DNA from: Candidatus Zhuqueibacterota bacterium RBG_16_48_16
Lineage (GTDB): Bacteria; Zhuqueibacterota; Zhuqueibacteria; Residuimicrobiales; Sediminimicrobiaceae
Length of the DNA: 12,533 bases
Reading direction: 5' to 3'
Assembly: GCA_001771235.1 (NCBI GenBank)
Contig: METF01000138.1
Location: 1 to 12,533, forward strand
Shown here: positions 1-6,703 of the stretch, in pieces
Position numbering within the stretch: the first letter of the stretch is position 1
How the letters are laid out: the number at the start of each line of letters is the position of its first letter
Made by a program: the position numbers and the translations under genes
The notes under the pieces: generated by a model
Database searches by the model: none
What the model was told of the DNA's origin: nothing
The model's input: only the letters and a program-made list of their open reading frames with translations

Positions 1-2
1 AA

Positions 3-128
3 GGCGGGTTCGATTACACAATTACAAAGATTCTCAAGAGAATGACAGTCACGCTGAATTACGGACACGGCAGATGGTATTTGGCCTGCAGCAACGACGC
101 ATCCGACACACTATACGTCATTCATTAA
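3..128 (+). CDS. C-terminal end of an unidentified protein (partial, cut by window start)
   Basis: An open frame enters from the left edge and ends at TAA (126-128), giving about 41 residues ending LACSNDASDTLYVIH. I do not recognise a family. The mix of Tyr, Thr, Asp and Gly looks like an ordinary protein tail, possibly the last strand of a beta-rich domain. A second frame also stays open to a TGA at 134-136, but its translation is arginine-rich and looks like a shadow. The gene ends 17 bp before cutA, so it could head the same transcript. Confidence is limited because only 126 bases are visible and no start or motif can be checked. Confidence 0.4.
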   Translation, partial: GGFDYTITKILKRMTVTLNYGHGRWYLACSNDASDTLYVIH

Positions 129-145
129 GGAATTGACATAAAAAG

Positions 146-460
146 ATGGAATACTTACTCGTTATTACGACATGCAGTTCTCAAAAAGAGGCGGAGGCAA
201 TAGTCGATAAAGTTCTGCAGGCTCGCCTTATCGCCTGCGCCAATATCATTCCGGCTGTTCAGTCATTCTTTCACTGGAAGGGTGAAATTTCCCATGAGCA
301 GGAAGTTGTAGTACTGATGAAAACGCAAAAGAAACACCTGGACGAGCTTGTCGAGTGGATCCAGGTAAATCACTCATATCAAGTGCCGGAAATTATTGCC
401 ATACCCATCGTGGGCGGGAATACGGACTACCTGAATTGGGTCAAAGAAGAAACTACGTGA
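146..460 (+). CDS. cutA: CutA1-family protein (divalent-cation tolerance protein)
   Basis: The 104-residue product has the full length and signature blocks of CutA: ACANI at 30-34, SFFHWKGEI at 40-48, the MKT segment near 58-60, and HSYQVPEIIAIPI at 76-88 followed by G90 and YLNW at 95-98. CutA proteins form very stable trimers with a ferredoxin-like fold. The family was named for copper tolerance in E. coli, but its biochemical role is still unsettled. The ATG at 146 is preceded by AAGGAA at 127-132, a somewhat long spacing. The stop is 25 bp before the next gene, consistent with co-transcription. The family call is secure; a role in metal tolerance here is inference from the name only. Confidence 0.93.
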   Translation: MEYLLVITTCSSQKEAEAIVDKVLQARLIACANIIPAVQSFFHWKGEISHEQEVVVLMKTQKKHLDELVEWIQVNHSYQVPEIIAIPIVGGNTDYLNWVKEETT

Positions 461-485
461 TGATTTTTAAGGATGATATAGCCTT

Positions 486-1241
486 TTGAAGCTGACAATT
501 TTAGGCTCAGGCACATGTGTCCCCACGCCGCAAAGATCGTGTTCCGGCTACCTGCTGCAATTGGATGGGCAGCACATCCTCTTCGACATCGGTTTTGGCG
601 CCCTACGCCGGATGGCGGAAGCGGACTTGCCATACCAGGACATCGACCTGGTTTTTATATCCCATACCCACCCCGATCACGTCGCCGATCTCGTCCCTCT
701 GTTGATGGCGCTAAAATATCATACGGAATTCAAGCGCACGAAAAAGCTGACCGTCATAGGGCCGCCCGGCTTTCGGAACTTTATGGATGACGCTGCGGTT
801 CTTTTCGGAGATTGGATTGTTTCGCCGGAACAATATCCTTTGGCGATAAAAGAAATTTCCCGGCGCCCTGTGCGCGCTGGCAAAGCCACTATTCGCGCCT
901 ATCCCATGGCGCACGACAGGAATGCGGTTGGTTATCGCCTGGAGTATGTGGACAAGGTGTTTGCTTACTCCGGCGATACCGGGCCGTGCGATGCCGTTAT
1001 TAAGCTGGTACGGAACGCCGACGTAGCACTTTTAGAGTGTTCTTTTCCGGACGATCAGGCTATGGCCGGGCACCTGACGCCGAAAGAGGCTGGCAGAATT
1101 GCACAAGACGCCCGCTGCAAAAAGCTTTTGCTCACGCATTTTTACCCGATGATGGAGCATGTACCCGTTGAAAAGATTGTCGGCGATATTTATCCGGGCC
1201 TTGTTGAGCGGGTCCATGATTTGAATGTTTACGATATGTAA
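486..1241 (+). CDS. Metallo-beta-lactamase-fold hydrolase, RNase Z-like
   Basis: The 251-residue protein shows the complete metal-binding set of the metallo-beta-lactamase superfamily: HTHPDH at 60-65 (H60, H62, D64, H65), H143 in MAHD, D164 in SGDTG, and H218 in LTHFYP. It begins LTILGSGTCVPTPQRSCSGYLL, the opening typical of the RNase Z/arylsulfatase-like subgroup, and GHLT at 195-198 also fits this subgroup. A two-metal hydrolase acting on RNA 3' ends or a small phosphodiester is likely, but the true substrate cannot be read from the sequence. No long RNase Z exosite arm is obvious. The start is TTG at 486 with AAGGA at 469-473; no ATG upstream or near the conserved N-terminus does better. 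The stop lies 8 bp before the tonB-like gene. Confidence 0.88.
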   Translation: MKLTILGSGTCVPTPQRSCSGYLLQLDGQHILFDIGFGALRRMAEADLPYQDIDLVFISHTHPDHVADLVPLLMALKYHTEFKRTKKLTVIGPPGFRNFMDDAAVLFGDWIVSPEQYPLAIKEISRRPVRAGKATIRAYPMAHDRNAVGYRLEYVDKVFAYSGDTGPCDAVIKLVRNADVALLECSFPDDQAMAGHLTPKEAGRIAQDARCKKLLLTHFYPMMEHVPVEKIVGDIYPGLVERVHDLNVYDM

Positions 1242-1249
1242 CCAGCATT

Positions 1250-2176
1250 ATGTCGCAAAAAAGATCTTATACGATTCCTCTTGTTTTATCCATTCTGATT
1301 CATGTCATTTTACTGCTTCTTTACAAGCCGCTGGCCAGTTTCACCGGCGTATTTCCGGCCAAAGAGGATTACAGTGCAGATCAAACGGAGCCGTTGCCCA
1401 TCGAGTTCGAGCTGGTCGAAACCCCGGATGATGCTGCGGTCGACCTGCCGCCACGGGATGCCCGTTTTTTATCCGATAAAAACGCACGATCCCGGGACCT
1501 GTACACTGCTGACGATTTGAACAATGGCTTGCCCTATAGCGAAGGGCAGACGGAATATAAGCTTTTTGCCGGAGGTGATAACCAGGCCGTCATTTTTCAG
1601 CAACAGGATTTTCAAAAAAATCAATCGGGACAAGACGAACAGGAGGTCCATCGCCAGGGCGAGCAAAGCCAGACCGAGCCTTCGCCGTCGACGGAATTTA
1701 TACCGGACTATAGAGACAATGACCTCTTGTTTTCGCAAAATAAATTCTCCAGGGAAATGCTGCTTGGCGGCAGCTCCGGCAGAGCGGGCGACAGGCCGGA
1801 ATTTTCAGACGATGTCAACTGGGACAACCGGAAATTCAGCGCTGATGAATTGGGCGGCGTGAGTCTGAGCACATACTCCTGGGATTTTGCTCCCTATGTC
1901 ACGTACATGAAAAGACGGTTGAGGGATCACATTTACCCGCCGCCCGCATTTATGCAAATGGGCGCCATCAGCGGCGAAGTCGTGATTCGCTTCAAGGTTT
2001 ACCCCGACGGCTCTACCAGGGATATAGAAATTGTGGGTTACAAGGGGCATCAGGCCCTGGTGGAAACCAGCCTGAATGCGGTGAAAGCATCGAGTCCATT
2101 CCGGCCCTTACCGGAGCGCTTTCCGGACGAATTCCTGGGCCTGACATGGACTTTCATATATTCGATTCTCAGATGA
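1250..2176 (+). CDS. TonB-like energy transducer
   Basis: The 308-residue protein has one N-terminal membrane helix (about 9-26) containing the S14-x3-H18 motif characteristic of TonB-family helices that contact ExbB/ExbD. A long, hydrophilic, Gln/Glu/Asp/Ser-rich periplasmic spacer (about 35-210) follows. The C-terminal domain (about 215-308) looks like TonB: KRRLRDHIYPPPAF, then GEVVIRFKVYPDG (242-254), then SLNAVKASSPFRPLP. The spacer lacks the Pro-Lys/Pro-Glu repeats of E. coli TonB. Known TonB proteins span the periplasm and pass proton-motive force to outer-membrane receptors. TolA-like roles or the adventurous-gliding machinery use similar parts and cannot be excluded. The ATG lies 8 bp after the previous stop with no strong Shine-Dalgarno site, which suggests translational coupling. 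exbB and exbD homologues follow directly. Confidence 0.85.
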   Translation: MSQKRSYTIPLVLSILIHVILLLLYKPLASFTGVFPAKEDYSADQTEPLPIEFELVETPDDAAVDLPPRDARFLSDKNARSRDLYTADDLNNGLPYSEGQTEYKLFAGGDNQAVIFQQQDFQKNQSGQDEQEVHRQGEQSQTEPSPSTEFIPDYRDNDLLFSQNKFSREMLLGGSSGRAGDRPEFSDDVNWDNRKFSADELGGVSLSTYSWDFAPYVTYMKRRLRDHIYPPPAFMQMGAISGEVVIRFKVYPDGSTRDIEIVGYKGHQALVETSLNAVKASSPFRPLPERFPDEFLGLTWTFIYSILR

Positions 2177-2219
2177 TGGATCGGGCACACAAGATAAACG
2201 GCAAAGGAAGAGCGCGCTT

Positions 2220-2840
2220 ATGGGAGATATGATCGCATACCTGTCTCGCGGCGGGATTGTCATGATACCACTTTTTCTCTGTTCCATTCTCGGTTTGGCG
2301 ATTGTCATCGAAAAAAGTTTTAACCTGCGGCGGCGGAAGGTGCTGATCCCGGAGATTATTTCCGTGATCGAGACCATTTCCAGCAGCGAAGATATCAAAA
2401 TGGCGACGAATATATGTGAAAGAAATTCCGGGCCGTTTGCCAACATCATCCTCGTCGGGCTGCGCAACAAGGGATTGCCAAAAGAAGAAATGAAAGAAAT
2501 TATCATCGACCAGGGCCGGCAGGAAGTGCGGACGCTGGAAAGAGGTCTGGCGGTACTGGAAACCATCGCCGGCATTGCGCCGCTGCTCGGTCTGCTGGGA
2601 ACGGTGCTGGGTATGATCAAAGTGTTCACCGTCATCACCACCCAGGGTACCGGCCAGGCGAGTTTGTTAGCCGGAGGCATTTCCGAGGCGCTCATCACCA
2701 CGGTCAGCGGGCTGGTTATAGGCATACCGGTGCTTGTGGCTTATAACTATTTTACCAACCGGGCTGAAAATTTTATTCTGGACATTGAAAAATACTCGAC
2801 CCATTTGCTGCAAAAGATTCATCATATTCAAAACCAATAG
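2220..2840 (+). CDS. ExbB/TolQ/MotA-family proton channel subunit
   Basis: The 206-residue protein has three predicted membrane helices at about 12-31, 113-138 and 154-176, with a cytoplasmic loop between the first two, the ExbB/TolQ topology. The conserved core is clear: ETIAGIAPLLGLLGTVLGMI at 114-133 and GISEALITTVSGLVIGIPV at 153-171. ExbB forms a pentameric ring around an ExbD dimer in the inner membrane and conducts protons to drive TonB. The ATG at 2220 is preceded by AAAGGAAGAG at about 2202-2211. The gene sits between the tonB-like and exbD-like genes in the usual operon arrangement. Sequence alone does not separate ExbB from TolQ, but a TonB-like neighbour and the absence of Tol-Pal genes favour ExbB. 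Confidence 0.92.
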   Translation: MGDMIAYLSRGGIVMIPLFLCSILGLAIVIEKSFNLRRRKVLIPEIISVIETISSSEDIKMATNICERNSGPFANIILVGLRNKGLPKEEMKEIIIDQGRQEVRTLERGLAVLETIAGIAPLLGLLGTVLGMIKVFTVITTQGTGQASLLAGGISEALITTVSGLVIGIPVLVAYNYFTNRAENFILDIEKYSTHLLQKIHHIQNQ

Positions 2841-2848
2841 GCCGTCCC

Positions 2849-3262
2849 GTGCAATTCAAAGAAAAAAAACGAAAAAGCCCGGGGATCAATATCACTTCAC
2901 TCATCGATGTGATGTTCATACTGTTGATTTTTTTCATGATTTCTTCGAGCTTTATCGAGCAGCCGGGGATGAAGCTCGAGCTGCCCGCATCTCAAAGCCG
3001 GGAGGTGGCCCGCGTCGAAAACCTGATCGTCTATATTTCCGGCGACGGCAGGATTTCACTAAATGAGAACCCGGTTTCCATCGACAGCCTGGGGATCGTG
3101 CTCAAAGCACTTGTGCCAAAGGCGGAGGAAAAAACGCTGGTATTGAAAGCGGACAAAACCGCGCAGCACGGCCTGGTGGTGCGAGTCATGGATATCGCCA
3201 AACAAAACGGCCTGCAAAAACTGGTCATCGGCACCCGGGTGGATGCCGAGGGGCAGAGATGA
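2849..3262 (+). CDS. ExbD/TolR-family proton channel subunit
   Basis: The 137-residue protein has a short basic cytoplasmic N-terminus, one membrane helix (about 18-35) and a periplasmic domain. The helix contains SLIDVMFILLIFFMISSSF; D20 matches the essential proton-carrying aspartate of ExbD/TolR. The periplasmic part (LVLKADKTAQHGLVVRVMDIAKQNG at 97-121) is the usual ExbD/TolR fold that helps control opening of the channel. The start is GTG at 2849, 8 bp after the exbB-like stop. No strong Shine-Dalgarno site is visible, so coupling to exbB translation is likely. This is the last gene of the run; 131 bp follow before the PIN gene, and I see no hairpin-plus-T-run terminator there. Confidence 0.92.
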   Translation: MQFKEKKRKSPGINITSLIDVMFILLIFFMISSSFIEQPGMKLELPASQSREVARVENLIVYISGDGRISLNENPVSIDSLGIVLKALVPKAEEKTLVLKADKTAQHGLVVRVMDIAKQNGLQKLVIGTRVDAEGQR

Positions 3263-3358
3263 CCTAACCGATCATTGGGGATAAGATGAAGCCTCCAACT
3301 CTATTGGCAGGTTTGCGGGATCACTCCTATGATTTACGCGATTGCGTTATTATTCGCT

Positions 3359-3387
3359 TTGACATAGCTGTATAAGTTTCGTAAATT
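3359..3387 (+). promoter_or_regulatory. Sigma70-like promoter immediately upstream of the PIN gene
   Basis: TTGACA (3359-3364, a perfect -35) is followed by a 17-base spacer and TAAATT (3382-3387, four of six -10 matches). The -10 ends only 6 bases before the ATG at 3394, so transcription would start at or within a base or two of the start codon. No Shine-Dalgarno sequence precedes that ATG. A second -10-like TATAAG lies at 3371-3376, but I see no good -35 for it. Confidence 0.45.
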
Positions 3388-3393
3388 AAATTC

Positions 3394-3867
3394 ATGAAGT
3401 CGAAGGTTTACCTCGAAACAAGTTTTATCAGCTATCTTGTAAGTCGACCGAGCAAAAATTTGATTGTAGCCGCCCAGCAACAGGTTACCAATGATTGGTG
3501 GTACAATCGTCGTTCTCGGTTTGATTTATACTTATCGCACTTGGTGATTCGGGAGTCAAGTGAAGGTGATGAGAAAGAAGTCAAAAAACGGTTGGATACT
3601 GTTAAGGATATTCCGCTATTGGAATTAAGAGTCGAAGCTCAAAATTTGGGGAGGATGTTCTTAAGCAACAAAGTTCTCCCCAAGAAAGCGGCTGATGATG
3701 CGCTACATATTTCAGTTGCTACAATTTATGGGATAGACTATCTACTAACGTGGAATTGTAAACACATGGCAAATGCCGAGATTCAGAAAAGACTTGCAAA
3801 GATTTGTCTTGAACAAGGATATGAGCTTCCAACAATTTGTACACCTTATGAACTCATGGGAGAATAA
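3394..3867 (+). CDS. PIN-domain protein, VapC-like toxin of a type II toxin-antitoxin module
   Basis: The 157-residue protein starts KVYLETSFISYLVSRPS, the opening of a PIN-domain subfamily where the first acidic catalytic residue is Glu (E8) in YLETS instead of Asp. Other candidate metal ligands are E54 in VIRES, D101/D102 in ADDALHISVA, and N121 in LLTWNCKHMAN. PIN domains are Mg2+/Mn2+ ribonucleases; VapC toxins cleave tRNA or rRNA. This subfamily is usually found next to a small gene like the one 3 bp downstream. The gene is clearly more AT-rich than the operon before it and sbcC after it, a sign of horizontal acquisition. The start at 3394 is supported by the conserved N-terminus despite no Shine-Dalgarno site. 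Toxicity and target are inferred. Confidence 0.82.
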   Translation: MKSKVYLETSFISYLVSRPSKNLIVAAQQQVTNDWWYNRRSRFDLYLSHLVIRESSEGDEKEVKKRLDTVKDIPLLELRVEAQNLGRMFLSNKVLPKKAADDALHISVATIYGIDYLLTWNCKHMANAEIQKRLAKICLEQGYELPTICTPYELMGE

Positions 3868-3870
3868 ATC

Positions 3871-4047
3871 ATGTGGGAAGACCCTATTGTTGAAAAAATC
3901 CACAAGATTCGGGAGGAACACGCCCGAAAATTTAATTTTGATTTGCAGGCGATTTACAATGATTTGAAAGAACAAGAAACAAAAAGTGGACGTAAGATAA
4001 TTTCACTACCAATTCAGAAACGCCGTCTCGAAGAAGTGAATTCCTAA
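3871..4047 (+). CDS. Small downstream partner of the PIN toxin, putative antitoxin
   Basis: A 58-residue ORF starts at ATG 3871, three bases after the PIN stop, and ends at TAA 4045-4047. GGGAG at 3858-3862, inside the end of the toxin gene, is a well-spaced ribosome binding site. The protein begins MWEDPIVEKIHKIREEHARK, continues FNFDLQAIYNDLKEQE, and ends with a basic tail (SGRKIISLPIQKRRLEEVNS). I recognise this as the short, charged, mostly helical gene that commonly follows this PIN subfamily. By position it would be the antitoxin, with the toxin-first order that is the reverse of classical vapBC. No DNA-binding fold is evident, so if it neutralises the toxin it may do so with its C-terminal tail. 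Function is inference from pairing. Confidence 0.72.
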   Translation: MWEDPIVEKIHKIREEHARKFNFDLQAIYNDLKEQETKSGRKIISLPIQKRRLEEVNS

Positions 4048-4297
4048 GCTCAATCATTTGCAGGAAACCTGGTATTATAATCTTATCGCTTTCAGTCAAT
4101 ATTAAAAATTAGTGGCAGTCGGCTGGTGCTAACCAAATGTACGACACGACAGCCATTCAGTGCCGCTAATTGAAGTCTTGGGAGATTCGAACACTCGGGT
4201 TTTTATCAAAGTATCTCTTATAATGGCGGAGTGTTAACCCGGGTGTCATCTTGTCATTCTTGACCTTCCTGTGATCGCTTACGTTTTTTTTAACAGC
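4048..4297. other. Gene-free gap between converging PIN module and sbcC
   Basis: This 250-bp stretch separates two convergent transcription units. I find no ORF with a ribosome binding site. It contains an imperfect long inverted repeat (4108-4170) and a second pair of arms, AACACTC at 4190-4196 and GAGTGTT at 4229-4235. Neither is followed by a clear T-run on either strand, so no standard intrinsic terminator can be called for either unit. The T-run at 4284-4291 (+) has no GC-rich stem before it. Confidence 0.5.
4108..4170. repeat. Imperfect inverted repeat, 63 bp
   Basis: The outer arms ATTAGTGGCA (4108-4117) and TGCCGCTAAT (4161-4170) pair at 9 of 10 positions. Inner arms GGCTG (4121-4125) and CAGCC (4150-4154) are complementary as well, leaving unequal internal loops and an apical loop of about 24 bases. 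It could fold in RNA or single-stranded DNA. No transposase or integrase is nearby to explain it. Confidence 0.45.
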
Positions 4298-6703
4298 TCA
4301 TCGCACTATTCTGGCAACGCTCCGTTGTTCATCCTGCTCGCACACATCGATCACCACGGGCAGGGCGTCTTTGATGGATTCGATATGGGTGATAATAAAA
4401 ATCTGGCGAAATTGGCTGGACAGTTGATGTAGCGCCGAAAGGATCAGATCGCGGCGGGTCTCATCCTGTGAGCCAAAAATCTCATCCAGTACAATGAAAT
4501 TTATCGGCGCGCCGCCGCTTCGCTCGGCAATCACCTGGCTGATCGCAATTCTCAGGCAGAGATTGGCCAGGTCCTGTTCCCCGCCGGAAAACCGCTCGAT
4601 GGGATGAGCGAGCGGGCCATCATAGATACGGATATTGTAATCCTGGTCAAGATCGAGAAGCGAGTAGCGCGACTGTGTTGTCAATTGCAGCAGCTCGGAG
4701 GCCCGATGGGCGATGAACGGTCGGATGCGGTTCGCCAAATCCCGGCGGAAATGGCCAAAGTGCAAATCGAGCGCATCCAGATAGGCGATATCCTCTTCCG
4801 CATCGGTAATCTGCTGCCGCTTGCTTTCCTGATCGACAATCTCAGTTTTTAGGCCCGACAATTCTTTTGCGATCCCGGCCAGTTGTTCCCGAACGGCGCC
4901 CAGCTCGTCTTTCACGGCATTCTCCGCTTTGGTCTTTTCTTCGATTTCCGATTTCATGGAGAGGTATTTTATTTCATCATAGCCAAGCTGAATTCGCTTT
5001 TCGCTGTTTTCCTGCAGGTCAGCAGACAGGTCGGCAATGACCTTGTTCACCCTGGCCTTTTCTTCAACAACACCGCTTCGCCTGTTCACTCTTTCCCCCA
5101 GTTGTACCGACTTTTGTTTCAGCTCCAGCATGGCCTGGTACTTTTTATTCATCTCCAGATGCCGGAATTTTTCATAATCAATTTCACCCATTTGGTGAAT
5201 TTGCTTCTCGATGGTTTGTAATTGAAGCTGGTAATTTTGCATGGCCTCCAGACACCGTTGGTGATGTGTTTTGGCTTCGGCGGCCGTGCTCAGTTGCCTG
5301 AGAAGGGTTTCCTTTTTCGCCCGAGTTTCCTTGATGTTCACATCGATCTTTTTTTTCGTCTCCTGGGCTTCCCGTTCATTGCCCTGGGCTTTGGCGAACA
5401 GCTCCCGCTCTTTTGCCAGGTGGTCTTGAAGCTCTTTTGATACTTTGCCGTAATGATTCCCCAGCTTTTGTGTACAGAACGGACAAGGACTCTCCGGCCC
5501 CAGCTCGACGATCCGGTCGTATTTACTTCTCAATTCCAGTCCGCGATCCCTGGACACCTCTTGTTCACCGTGATATTTTTTTATTTCTTCCAGGGCCGAT
5601 TTTAACGAATTATCCAATTCCTGTTCACCAGCTTCGATTCGTTGCAGCTCCTGGTGCCATTTTTCTAAATGCTCACTTTTGGCGGCGAGCTCCTTTTCTC
5701 TTTCCCGCTCCCGGTTATAGCCGGCGAAAACGACCTCCTTCTCCCTCTTCAAGCCGTCGAGTTTCGCCATTCTCGCGGCATCCTCATCGAGCCTTTCTTT
5801 TTCAGCTTTGATCGCATCAAAATCCGACAAATCCCGGCCAAGAGATTCCAGCTCTTTCTCCGCTTCGCCGATCCTTGTCAGCTCTTCTTCGATCCTGGCC
5901 AGCACGCCTTTATTTTCGTTGATCCGCGCCTCCAGTTTTCCGATCATCGCCTGGTATTCCATATCCCTGTCCCGCAAGCGGGAGATCGAGTCGAACGCCT
6001 TTTTGCTCTTTGCCAGCGCTTTTTCCCGCCGCTCCTTGAGCCGCTCGAGCTCGCTTTTTGCTTGTTCTTTCTCTTGTTGTCTTTTAACCAGATCTTTTTC
6101 CTGAAGCTTCAAAACATCGACATCTTTTAGCGCCGCCTTCATGCCGGATACATATTTTATCTTGTCATTCCGATCTCGACGAACCAGCTCCCGCGATTGG
6201 TCGATCAGGTCGATATTGATCAGCCTGTTAATGCTTTGCCTTCGCTCTTCCGGGCGCATGGACGACAGCGCCGCCAGGTCTTTTTGCTTGGCAAAAACAG
6301 ATGCGAAAAACGAGCGGACATCCAGTTTCAGCAGCTTTTCGATGAATTCATTCACGCCCCTGTCCTGAACGGCCTCCGGTTCTTTTTGGCCGCCGCGATA
6401 AACAGCGGCCTCGCTGATGGCGTTCTTCCCCCTGAGTTTTCGCACGACCTTGTACTCATGCCCGCCAAAAAAGGTCAACAGCTCCACCGAACAGGTTTGG
6501 TCGTTTTCGGCGAACTGCGAGCGGATATCCTGTTTATCCGTGCGAACGATCCGGTTGCCATACAAAGCCCAGCCGATTGCCTCGATAATCGTCGATTTGC
6601 CGGAACCGTTGCGGCCGAGAAAACCCACCACGTTTTCGGGAAACTCGAGCTGCAGGGTTTCGAATCGGCGATAGTAGTGCAGTTTCAGGCTCCTGATAAT
6701 CAT
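4298..6703 (-). CDS. sbcC: SbcC/Rad50-like exonuclease ATPase subunit
   Basis: The 801-residue protein has the split-ABC-ATPase layout of Rad50/SbcC. The N-terminal half-domain carries Walker A GRNGSGKST (30-38) and the Q-loop region FFASVFAKQKDL (132-143). Long Glu/Lys/Arg/Leu-rich coiled coils (about 180-400 and 425-640) flank a central zinc-hook CPFC (407-410). The C-terminal half has the ABC signature FSGGEQD (705-711), Walker B FIVLDE (736-741), a D-loop FGSQD, and H773 in ITHIE. Dimers bind ATP and hold DNA while SbcD cuts. It is compact next to E. coli SbcC (over 1,000 residues) and nearer archaeal Rad50 in size. Its ATG overlaps the sbcD stop by 4 bp (ATGA), so the two are translationally coupled and made in step. 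Confidence 0.93.
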   Translation of the reverse strand: MIIRSLKLHYYRRFETLQLEFPENVVGFLGRNGSGKSTIIEAIGWALYGNRIVRTDKQDIRSQFAENDQTCSVELLTFFGGHEYKVVRKLRGKNAISEAAVYRGGQKEPEAVQDRGVNEFIEKLLKLDVRSFFASVFAKQKDLAALSSMRPEERRQSINRLINIDLIDQSRELVRRDRNDKIKYVSGMKAALKDVDVLKLQEKDLVKRQQEKEQAKSELERLKERREKALAKSKKAFDSISRLRDRDMEYQAMIGKLEARINENKGVLARIEEELTRIGEAEKELESLGRDLSDFDAIKAEKERLDEDAARMAKLDGLKREKEVVFAGYNREREREKELAAKSEHLEKWHQELQRIEAGEQELDNSLKSALEEIKKYHGEQEVSRDRGLELRSKYDRIVELGPESPCPFCTQKLGNHYGKVSKELQDHLAKERELFAKAQGNEREAQETKKKIDVNIKETRAKKETLLRQLSTAAEAKTHHQRCLEAMQNYQLQLQTIEKQIHQMGEIDYEKFRHLEMNKKYQAMLELKQKSVQLGERVNRRSGVVEEKARVNKVIADLSADLQENSEKRIQLGYDEIKYLSMKSEIEEKTKAENAVKDELGAVREQLAGIAKELSGLKTEIVDQESKRQQITDAEEDIAYLDALDLHFGHFRRDLANRIRPFIAHRASELLQLTTQSRYSLLDLDQDYNIRIYDGPLAHPIERFSGGEQDLANLCLRIAISQVIAERSGGAPINFIVLDEIFGSQDETRRDLILSALHQLSSQFRQIFIITHIESIKDALPVVIDVCEQDEQRSVARIVR

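Noticed and set aside
133..138. TTGACA just upstream of cutA as a promoter
   Set aside because: It lies 8 bases before the ATG, so any -10 would fall inside the coding region.
2108..2725. 205-codon open frame on the minus strand opposite exbB
   Set aside because: It is fully antisense to a clear ExbB homologue, is rich in Ser/Pro/Arg as codon shadows are, and resembles no family.
4180..4240. tRNA-like T-arm on the minus strand (GTTCGAATC)
   Set aside because: The flanking five-base stem pairs poorly, and no matching acceptor or anticodon stem is present.
4108..4240. Integron attC-like site
   Set aside because: The RYYYAAC and GTTRRRY core sites are not correctly placed, and there is no integrase.
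5669..6130. Plus-strand frames of about 100-150 codons opposite sbcC
   Set aside because: They are Phe/Leu/Ser-rich mirror images of the Glu/Lys-rich coiled-coil codons of sbcC.
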